Both the position numbers and the translations under genes were made by a program. 64,000 bases of DNA. Origin: Limnobaculum xujianqingii (GTDB lineage Bacteria; Pseudomonadota; Gammaproteobacteria; Enterobacterales; Enterobacteriaceae). Numbering within the stretch: the first letter of the stretch is position 1; each line of letters begins with the position of its first letter. The stretch spans positions 2,189,501-2,253,500 of the forward strand of contig NZ_JABMLK010000001.1 in NCBI RefSeq assembly GCF_013394855.1. Direction: 5' to 3'. Under the pieces are notes generated by a model that did no database searches, was not told the DNA's origin, and was given only the letters and a program-made list of their open reading frames with translations. Positions 56,913 through 64,000 of the stretch are shown here, one piece after another.

Positions 56913-59900
56913 ATGAAAAAAATCAAAAAAACGGACATCGCCATCTTAGTGATGACCGCATTGTCTATCTATCCTGCTACCAGTAGCGCCTATTTCACCG
57001 CAGAGTGGAACAATACTGGCACCGATTATCACGCTGATGAGAGTTGGAATATCAACTACGATGACAGTGAAAAATCGACCACCATCATCGGTAATACTGA
57101 CCAAACCATTCACGCCCCTATTGATAGTTGGGATTGGTTTAATCCCCATTCTGTAGGTAGAACCGAGAGATATATTGTTGGCAATGCAGGCGGAAACGCC
57201 TCTATTATTTTTGAAAAGGCGCCCGACTTTTTCGTCTGGAGCCAGACTGACAGTGAAATCATCATTGGTAGTGGTACCAATAGCGTAGGTGAAGTCACGT
57301 TATTAAGTTCCGGTAAAACTTTAGCTCACCAAAACCCAAACTCTCATTCAATGGAGTCAAGAGAGAATGTCACCGTTGGTTCTGACGGCGGAGACGGTAA
57401 GTTAAATATTGTTGGTACCGGCTTTGGGGTTAGTGCTGACGCTAAACTGTTTATTGGCGATGGTACAAACTCATCAGGTCAAGTCTCGGTATTAAGCGGC
57501 GGGAAACTACTGGGTGGCGGATATTCAGCCTACCTCCCTCCTGATAGTGAAATCTTTGACGAAACAAATATTGGTACCGCACAAGCGATTATTGGATACA
57601 ACGGCGGCCAGGGAACGCTTATTGTCAACGGTAAAAATAGCGATGGAACAGCAACCAGCCGTGCTGCCCTCCACACAGGTACCATTGTTGGTTCCGGTGC
57701 AAACAGCGTTGGGCAAATATTCGTTAGCGATGAAGCTTATATAAACGCCGTCGGATATTACGAAGGCAATGATACGACAACCATAGATGCACTAACACCT
57801 GAAAAAGCAGCATTTGTTATTGGCCATAATAGCGGTACCGGTTTTGTCACTATAGATAATGGTACGCTGAATGTTGCTGGCACCATGGGCAAAAAATACT
57901 TTGCAGATTATGATGGTGACGGTATTAATGAACATGAAGAGATTCATGCTGAATCTATCATTGGTGAGATCAATGTTGGCTATTCTGGTCAGGGCACCTT
58001 AGTGGTTAAAAATCAGGGTACTGTTAATGCGACCCGGATGTATGAATTTGATGCCTATGATCCTTCAGTTGGTTCCTACTATGATCATCAAATCACTGGT
58101 GAACAAGGTTTGCTCTCTATAGCTAAAAATAGCAATTCAACGGGATCACTTTATATCGGCTCACTACTGGGTGATACCATCAGTGAAGCGGGCTATTTAA
58201 ACGTCAGCAAAGTTCTGTTTGGTGAAGGCCAGGGAAGCGTTAACTTTAACCATAGCAATACTGACTATATTTTCGATACGCCAATGGAAAGCACCGTTCA
58301 GGGTTTAGGTAACGTTAATGTTTATAGTGGCGTGACTATTCTTAATCCTGTTGACGAAATGCAGGCTGAAGTTAGCAATACTTATTCTGGTTCAACCACT
58401 GTTTATGGTGGTGAATTGCAGGCGGGCAGAGTCAACGTCTTCAGCGCTAATTCATTCCATGACATTCAGCAAAATGGCCTGCTGAATCTGAATGACTACG
58501 ATCAAACTATCGACTCGATGCACAACGCAGGGACAGTATCCCTGAGCGGAACGGGTGCGCAGACCAATACTCGCCTGACCATCTCACATGATTATGTAGG
58601 TAATGGTGGTTCACTAATACTGGACACGGTTTTAGGCGATGATAACTCAGAAACTGACAAGGTAATTATTGAAGGTCAGGCATCTGGTCTGACATACGTG
58701 ATGATCAATAACGCGGGCGGGACCGGTGGTGAAACCGTTGACGGTATCGAAATTATTACCACTCAAGGTTCAACGGATGATGCCTTTGTTAAAGGTGGGC
58801 GTATCGTTGCCGGTGCTTATGAATATGATGTAGCAAAATCGGGAAACAATTGGTATCTAGTGAATTACATTCCACAGCCACCAACTGAGCCTGAAGTACC
58901 TACTGAACCCGAAATACCCGTTGAACCAGAGACTCCGACTCCAACCCCTGAACAGCCTGATGAAGGTAATGGGGGAAGCGATGGCGGCATCAAGGTTATG
59001 CGCCCGGAAAGTGGTGCTTATATAGCTAACCTGGCGGCAGCCAACACCATGTTCCTGTCTCGCTTACACGATCGGCTGGGTGAAACGCAATATACGGATT
59101 ACTTAACTGGCGAAACAAAAGTCACCAGCATGTGGTTACGTCAGGAAGGCGGTCATAACCGTAGCAGAACTCAGTCCGGACAAGCAAAAACCCAAACTAA
59201 CCGTTATGTGGTACAAATCGGTGGAGATGTGGCTCAGTGGAGTACCGATGGTCTGGATCGTCTTAACTTAGGCGTAATGGCTGGCTATGGTTACTCTCAT
59301 GGTAATACCGATGCCAAATACAGCGCTTACCGCTCCAAAAACAAAGTGGATGGTTATGCTCTGGGTCTGTATGGCACCTGGTATGCTAATCAGGCCGATA
59401 AATCCGGACTCTATGTTGACAGCTGGGTGCAGTATGCCTGGTTTGATAATACGGTTCAGGGTGATGGTTTGGCACAAGAGAACTATGACTCTAAAGGCTG
59501 GTTAGCTTCGCTTGAGACTGGCTACAGCTTTAAAATGGGTCAGAGCGAACGCGTAAGTTACTGGCTACAGCCAAAAGCTCAGGTAACCTGGATGGGTATC
59601 CATGCGGATAAACATTATGAAGCAAATGGGACCAAAGTCACTGGTAATGGAGATAACCTGTCGACCCGCTTAGGCTTACGCGCTTATCGTCAGGGTCATA
59701 GCGAAATTGATGATAACACCGGTCGCGTATTCCAACCGTTTGTGGAAGCTAACTGGATCTATAACAGCAAAAACTTTGGCGTAGCGATGAATGGTGTATC
59801 CGACTATCAGGCAGGAACCCGTAATATCGGAGAAGTTAAGGTTGGCTTAGAAGCTCACCTGAACAACAATCTGAATATGTGGGGTAGCATTGGTCAGCAA

Positions 59901-59960
59901 ATAGGTGGCGAAGGCTATAGTGATACTCAGGCAATATTTGGAATTAAGTATAGCTTCTGA
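56913..59960 (+). CDS. Type V autotransporter adhesin (AIDA/pertactin-like)
   Basis: 1015 residues from ATG 56913. A signal peptide (MKKIKKTDIAILVMTALSIYPATSSA) is followed by a beta-helical passenger built of repeats such as IIGSGTNSVGEVTLLSSGK, FIGDGTNSSGQVSVLSGGK and IVGSGANSVGQIFVSDE (about 85-560). A DYDGDGINEHEE calcium-loop-like insert lies at 332-343. A Pro/Thr/Glu-rich linker (about 660-690) precedes the C-terminal beta-barrel of about 300 residues, ending in KYSF with terminal Phe, as expected for BAM recognition. It is probably a surface-exposed adhesin. It is monocistronic, with an unusually AT-rich upstream region. Confidence 0.9.
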   Translation: MKKIKKTDIAILVMTALSIYPATSSAYFTAEWNNTGTDYHADESWNINYDDSEKSTTIIGNTDQTIHAPIDSWDWFNPHSVGRTERYIVGNAGGNASIIFEKAPDFFVWSQTDSEIIIGSGTNSVGEVTLLSSGKTLAHQNPNSHSMESRENVTVGSDGGDGKLNIVGTGFGVSADAKLFIGDGTNSSGQVSVLSGGKLLGGGYSAYLPPDSEIFDETNIGTAQAIIGYNGGQGTLIVNGKNSDGTATSRAALHTGTIVGSGANSVGQIFVSDEAYINAVGYYEGNDTTTIDALTPEKAAFVIGHNSGTGFVTIDNGTLNVAGTMGKKYFADYDGDGINEHEEIHAESIIGEINVGYSGQGTLVVKNQGTVNATRMYEFDAYDPSVGSYYDHQITGEQGLLSIAKNSNSTGSLYIGSLLGDTISEAGYLNVSKVLFGEGQGSVNFNHSNTDYIFDTPMESTVQGLGNVNVYSGVTILNPVDEMQAEVSNTYSGSTTVYGGELQAGRVNVFSANSFHDIQQNGLLNLNDYDQTIDSMHNAGTVSLSGTGAQTNTRLTISHDYVGNGGSLILDTVLGDDNSETDKVIIEGQASGLTYVMINNAGGTGGETVDGIEIITTQGSTDDAFVKGGRIVAGAYEYDVAKSGNNWYLVNYIPQPPTEPEVPTEPEIPVEPETPTPTPEQPDEGNGGSDGGIKVMRPESGAYIANLAAANTMFLSRLHDRLGETQYTDYLTGETKVTSMWLRQEGGHNRSRTQSGQAKTQTNRYVVQIGGDVAQWSTDGLDRLNLGVMAGYGYSHGNTDAKYSAYRSKNKVDGYALGLYGTWYANQADKSGLYVDSWVQYAWFDNTVQGDGLAQENYDSKGWLASLETGYSFKMGQSERVSYWLQPKAQVTWMGIHADKHYEANGTKVTGNGDNLSTRLGLRAYRQGHSEIDDNTGRVFQPFVEANWIYNSKNFGVAMNGVSDYQAGTRNIGEVKVGLEAHLNNNLNMWGSIGQQIGGEGYSDTQAIFGIKYSF

Positions 59961-60009
59961 TTAGTTCCGCCCTGAATAAAATATACAGCTGATTTAATGG
60001 CTTAATGAC

Positions 60010-60040
60010 AAAGAGGACACAATATGTGTCCTCTTTTTGT
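60010..60040. terminator. Convergent terminator between the autotransporter and the Ig-repeat adhesin
   Basis: AAAGAGGACACA / TGTGTCCTCTTT with a 3-nt loop, followed by TT on the plus strand and preceded by TGACA on the other side. It serves both converging genes. Confidence 0.75.
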
Positions 60041-60064
60041 GGATAAGCAAAAGCTATCGCATAT

Positions 60065-60172
60065 CTACATATATATGTTTTCCTGAACTAAAGTATTATC
60101 CAGTCCCAACGATACGTTGTGGTATACATCAAAAGATTGGCTCTCTATAGCATGCTCAACGTTGGCACCCCC
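60065..60172 (-). other. Frame-shifted C-terminal tail of the Ig-repeat adhesin
   Basis: If one G is removed from the G5 run (60168-60172 on the coding strand), the adhesin does not stop at 60156. It continues through GANVEHAIESQSFDVYHNVS and LGLDNTLVQENIYM to a TAG at 60065-60067. The result stops only 25 bp before the terminator. The composition is protein-like, so this looks like the original C-terminus. Confidence 0.55.
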
Positions 60173-63071
60173 TGATTTCCTCCGGTGAATTGAATAATGT
60201 GATATAACCGCTATCTTCATCTTCGGCGGAGATTAAAAGAGCACCGTGCTGGCCATTTTTGTCTTCGGTGCTATCAGGCAATGAAAGTGGCAACTCTCCT
60301 GATTTGGCACTACTCGCCACATGAGCTGTTTGAGAATTACTCAATGCTGGCTCAATCAGATCGATAAGAGAATAATTAAATATCAGGTTACTCATACCAT
60401 TGGTACTATCAGCAGTATTTTTGTCGGTTGTTTTTGTCTCATCATGGGGTTGGTAACTATCAATATTCTGCTCTGTGGCCATCAGTGAAAACAGTACTGA
60501 TAATCTCGCGTCTCCAGTATCAACAACAAAATTACCATTCTGTGTAACAGAATTTCCCGCGATATCTTGCGCTGTCACCTCCAATGCGACGGAGCCTTGC
60601 GGTAATGCCTCCAAAGCTGCAACAGGTACGGTTATCTGCCAATTACCGTTACTACCTGTCTGCGCTGAATAAGTATCGCCGTTAAGTGTTACCAGAATAT
60701 TCAACCCCGGATGGATATGGGTACTGGTTCCCGTAATAATTAAATCGGTAGTCATTTCACTTGCGCTAAGGGTGTTATCCACCGTCACTGAATTAATATT
60801 CAACGTTGGTTGATTTACTGTTTCAGTCATAAAGGTCAGCACTCTGGAAGTATCTGCTTCAATACCACCAACCGTACTAACCGATGCTGTTATTGAGTAA
60901 GTATCATCAGGCAAGGCTTGTATATCGGCAGCGGGAATACTGGTTCCCCAACTACCTCCGATACCTACAAAGGCCGTATAAGAAATCCCATTTAAAGTAA
61001 TTATTACTGACTGACCGGCCTCTACTCCTATCGTTGTCCCCGTAACCGTTAAAGGTGCATTGACTTCCAGAGCATTAATATAATCATCTCCAGCAATCTG
61101 GTACATGGCTACTGCCGGGACACTGGTGTTAATCGTAAAGGGATGATCAATCGCTATGATATTGCCAGACAAGTCCCCCATAGTGGCGTGTAATGTATAA
61201 CTTCCATTACCAAGGCTTTGCAAATCAGCAGTAGGAATATTAAAACTCCAGGAACCGTTAAGATTTGGATTGACAGTATAGGTGAAAGTACCCATGGTCA
61301 GCGTGATAATCGAACTGACATCATCCCCGGAGGCAATACCGTATATCCACACCGGTGCGGTCAGCTCTGCGGAGTTAATGATGTCATCTCCGGTTATTGG
61401 ATCAATCGTTAAAGCAATATAAGTATCCACGATGACGGCATGCTGAGCGGTTGCTTCAGTGCCGCTACTGTTAGTAACACTCGCGGATACAATATAAATA
61501 TTGTCCGGAGTTGCTCCCACAGCCAAAGCAGGAACAGTAAAACTCCAACTTCCATCTGACTGAACGGTGGCCGTATACTCAAGCTCATTGAAAGTCACGG
61601 TTACAATCCGACCTGCCGCCACGCCAGTAGAGGTACCGCTAATTAATAAATCCTGATTAATTTCAGTGGAGTTTATATAGTTGTTATTACTAATATCATT
61701 AATGGTCAGCGTAAGAGGTGCTGATGCATTAATAGTAATGTTGTGATCGACGGAGATGCTATTTAAGGCGAAATCGGTATAGCTGGCAGTCAGAGTATAA
61801 GGGCCATCGGGAAGAGCCTGAATGTCCGCGGCCGGAATATCCAAACTCCAGCTACCACCTGTTTGTACTGTAGCCGTATAATCCACACCATTAAGCGTTA
61901 CTGTAACAATTACATTAACATCATCTGCCGATGCTGTTCCGCTGATGGTCACTGGTGAGGCTGCCTCAGTATTATCGATAATATCGTCATCAGCAACGGT
62001 ACCAATAGTCAGCTCAATTAGGGTATCAACAGTAAGTCCGCCATGAATAGTTACCGAATTACCAATCACATTCGAGACGCTGCCCGTTACGGTATAGTCC
62101 CCATCTGATAAAACCGCCACATCCTCAGCCGGAACCACCAGACTCCAGGTTCCATCTTCCAATACTGTTCCCGAATAATTCTGACCATTGAGGTTGATAG
62201 TAACTATTTGGCCTTCTTCAACATTGTTCGTATTGCCTGTAACAGTCATCGCCTGAGCGATTTCCTGCAAGTTAATATAGTTATCACCAGTAAATGCGTT
62301 GATAATTAAAGTTGGGAGATTAGTGTTTACATCCAGCGTAATGTTATGGTCAACCGAGATACTATTACCTACACTGTCAGACAGGCTGGCACTGATAGTA
62401 TAATCACCATCTGCCAGTACACTGATATCCGCCGACGGAATAGAGAGACTCCAGGTGCCATCGCTCTGTACCGTAGTGGTATAGTCTGTGCCTTCCAGAG
62501 TGACAGTCACTGTCCGGCCACTATCAGCAACATCTGCGGTTCCACTGACCACCACAGAAGAAGCCGCTTCCACAGCATTAATGATATCGTCACCTGATAT
62601 TGGAGCAACCGTCAGAAATACTTGTGTATCTACCGCGATTAGCTTGGTTTGCGTACTGTTGTTCCCGGCCAGATCGCTGGCACTTAATACAATACCTATC
62701 TCTCCCTGAGGGAGGGCTCTTAAATCTATCGATGGGATTTCAATACTCCACAAACCACTACCATCGGCAACCGTGGTATAAGTGATGTTATTTAACACCA
62801 GCGTAATAGGCTGTCCGATTTCCAGATCGATATAACTTCCAGTTATGACAAGAGGATTGAGGCTTTCAGGCCCGCTGATAATGTTATCTATTGCTATCGG
62901 ATCCGTAGTCAAAGTGGGAGGTATGGTATCCACAAAGAAGTCCTGTTGGGGCGCAATACCATAGTTTCCCAGTCCGTCAGCAGCAGCAACAGTAATCGTA
63001 ATAGTGCCGTTATTAAGCTGTTGTAGAATCTCGGGGGGGTAAATCCAATACCCAGTTGCCATTAACATCAA
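60156..63071 (-). CDS. Large Ig-repeat adhesin, central and C-terminal part (frameshifted from the upstream part)
   Basis: An open frame of up to 971 codons; the nominal start at 63071 is not real, because the true frame enters at the G7 run 63033-63039 from the upstream fragment. It contains eight bacterial Ig-like repeats of about 100 residues (GDDIIN..., VTVTLNG.DYTATVQSDGSWSLSIPAADI..L.DG.YT...D..GN). From the second on, two repeat types alternate. The C-terminal 115 residues are non-repetitive and acidic. I see no type I secretion RTX repeats. It is probably a BapA-like surface protein. The present stop follows a second frameshift near 60168. As sequenced the gene is broken. Confidence 0.75.
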   Translation of the reverse strand: MMLMATGYWIYPPEILQQLNNGTITITVAAADGLGNYGIAPQQDFFVDTIPPTLTTDPIAIDNIISGPESLNPLVITGSYIDLEIGQPITLVLNNITYTTVADGSGLWSIEIPSIDLRALPQGEIGIVLSASDLAGNNSTQTKLIAVDTQVFLTVAPISGDDIINAVEAASSVVVSGTADVADSGRTVTVTLEGTDYTTTVQSDGTWSLSIPSADISVLADGDYTISASLSDSVGNSISVDHNITLDVNTNLPTLIINAFTGDNYINLQEIAQAMTVTGNTNNVEEGQIVTINLNGQNYSGTVLEDGTWSLVVPAEDVAVLSDGDYTVTGSVSNVIGNSVTIHGGLTVDTLIELTIGTVADDDIIDNTEAASPVTISGTASADDVNVIVTVTLNGVDYTATVQTGGSWSLDIPAADIQALPDGPYTLTASYTDFALNSISVDHNITINASAPLTLTINDISNNNYINSTEINQDLLISGTSTGVAAGRIVTVTFNELEYTATVQSDGSWSFTVPALAVGATPDNIYIVSASVTNSSGTEATAQHAVIVDTYIALTIDPITGDDIINSAELTAPVWIYGIASGDDVSSIITLTMGTFTYTVNPNLNGSWSFNIPTADLQSLGNGSYTLHATMGDLSGNIIAIDHPFTINTSVPAVAMYQIAGDDYINALEVNAPLTVTGTTIGVEAGQSVIITLNGISYTAFVGIGGSWGTSIPAADIQALPDDTYSITASVSTVGGIEADTSRVLTFMTETVNQPTLNINSVTVDNTLSASEMTTDLIITGTSTHIHPGLNILVTLNGDTYSAQTGSNGNWQITVPVAALEALPQGSVALEVTAQDIAGNSVTQNGNFVVDTGDARLSVLFSLMATEQNIDSYQPHDETKTTDKNTADSTNGMSNLIFNYSLIDLIEPALSNSQTAHVASSAKSGELPLSLPDSTEDKNGQHGALLISAEDEDSGYITLFNSPEEIRGCQR

Positions 63072-64000
63072 CCTGAGCTACATAGGTATGCCCCCCAGCC
63101 TCAGGAGCAACTAATATTGCCCATTTACCACTGCTGTCTCGTTGTGTTATAGCGTGCTGATTAACATTCAAGCCACCAATATTCACCACAACAGTTTGAT
63201 TTTCTCCATAGGAATTAGTTACACCGCTAAGCTGCTGGGGCTGCGTGATATCACTGCTATTCAGAATATCGTCATTAAAAGGGATATTTAACGTAGGAGC
63301 GGGAGGTACAAGTGCCATAGTTACAGACTGACTTGCGCTGGCACTATTCCCAGCAGAGTCAGTAGCGACAGCTGTTAATGTATATATTTCATTACTCATG
63401 CCGCTTAACGTATCTGGTGGTAACTCTACACTCCACATACCTTGCTCATCAGCTTTCGTCATATACTGTTGATTATTATAAGTTACTAATATTGATGTTC
63501 CTGGCTCAGATGTTCCGGTAATGAAGATAGAGTTATGTGATTCAGCCAGATTAACAACATTATCTGGTGTCATAGGATTAACAGTAACTACAGGTGGAAT
63601 TGTATCGACTAAAAAAACCGTTGAAACCGTTCCTGTCAGACCAGCACTATTAGCCGCCACTACTGTTACAGGCACTTCCCCTTGTGCCAGAGAAGTTAAG
63701 ATGGATGGCGAAAGAATTAAACTCCAGTTACCGTTATCATCTACATTTGCCATGTATGTATTTCCGGCAATAGATACGGTTACGCTTTGTCCGGAGCCTG
63801 TTATACCTGTTGTACCACTTATTACCTGCTCATTTTGACTTTCAACGAGATTTAACAGGTTATCTGTAAAAGGCGGAACAATGGTTGGAGCAGGGGGAAT
63901 GGAGGGTTGAGGGTCATCAGTAGATATATCGATAAAAGACCCCTTACTACTATTGTTAGCAATAGCAATTCCTGTCCCCAGTATGGCTAAGGCCCCCAAT
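63013..64000 (-). CDS. Large Ig-repeat adhesin, upstream part (5' end outside the window)
   Basis: The frame runs in from the right edge, so the start is not in the window. The first visible residues GALAILGTGIAIANNSS form a hydrophobic segment followed by an acidic Pro-rich linker, as at the front of the repeat region of BapA-like proteins. Two Ig-like repeats and part of a third follow (PPVVTVNPMTPDNVV..., PPAPTLNIPFNDDILN...). The frame then shifts at a run of seven C (coding strand, 63039-63033) and ends 20 bases later in RDSTTA. With six C the frame would run on as LPPEILQQLNNG into the next fragment. Confidence 0.75.
   Translation of the reverse strand, partial: LGALAILGTGIAIANNSSKGSFIDISTDDPQPSIPPAPTIVPPFTDNLLNLVESQNEQVISGTTGITGSGQSVTVSIAGNTYMANVDDNGNWSLILSPSILTSLAQGEVPVTVVAANSAGLTGTVSTVFLVDTIPPVVTVNPMTPDNVVNLAESHNSIFITGTSEPGTSILVTYNNQQYMTKADEQGMWSVELPPDTLSGMSNEIYTLTAVATDSAGNSASASQSVTMALVPPAPTLNIPFNDDILNSSDITQPQQLSGVTNSYGENQTVVVNIGGLNVNQHAITQRDSSGKWAILVAPEAGGHTYVAQVDVNGNWVLDLPPRDSTTA

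Overview
The window looks like the chromosome of a gammaproteobacterium of the order Enterobacterales. Its housekeeping proteins (NrdD, PNPase, S15, IF2, NusA, RimP, BtsT, UbiU) are near E. coli in sequence and length, and gene order follows an E. coli-type backbone. The moderate AT content and the adhesin and autotransporter content would suit a Budviciaceae-like lineage, but that family-level guess is inference only.

Layout. 1-2379: end of a TRAP transporter binding protein, uxuR and uxuA (hexuronate use). 2686-8014, minus strand: a GH31 glycosidase and the radical-SAM protein YgiQ. 8257-11128: tandem NrdR boxes, a long leader hairpin, and nrdD-nrdG (anaerobic ribonucleotide reductase with its activase). 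11281-11863: a DinJ/YafQ toxin-antitoxin pair with a palindromic operator. 11864-15985: yhbP, yhbQ, yhbS, ubiT, ubiU, ubiV, including oxygen-independent ubiquinone synthesis. 16412-26532: an NmrA-like reductase, an M14 peptidase, a YdjM-like protein and the cyoABCDE-yajR block (cytochrome bo3 oxidase). 26581-31209: yhbW, a 2-hydroxyacid dehydrogenase, yedF/yedE and an unrecognised protein. 31440-37224, minus: deaD (with the overlapping small gene yrbN), nlpI, pnp, rpsO. 37649-45279, plus: a seven-gene membrane cluster (BPSS1780-like, RDD, SpoIIM-like, DUF4129, DUF4350, MoxR ATPase, DUF58). 45750-52107, minus: truB, rbfA, infB, nusA, rimP and tRNA-fMet. 52700-56188: btsT, yjiX, yjiA. 56913-59960: a type V autotransporter. 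60065 to the window end, minus: a very large Ig-repeat adhesin broken by two homopolymer frameshifts.

The E. coli order yhbP-yhbQ-yhbS-ubiT-ubiU-ubiV-yhbW-(mtr)-deaD-nlpI-pnp-rpsO-truB-rbfA-infB-nusA-rimP-metY is kept but opened at three places: ubiV/yhbW, yhbW/deaD (mtr missing) and rpsO/truB. The rpsO/truB opening holds the MoxR-DUF58 cluster in the opposite orientation, and is the best candidate here for a poorly described system.

A second strong signal is a family of about 120-165 bp structured intergenic repeats. There are four copies, at 2462-2618, 16051-16172, 45327-45489 and 45558-45713. Each has a conserved terminal hairpin (TTCCGGCCG...CGGCCGGAA) with a compensatory base change in one copy, and a variable second hairpin. 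Two copies face each other in the gap between the DUF58 gene and truB.
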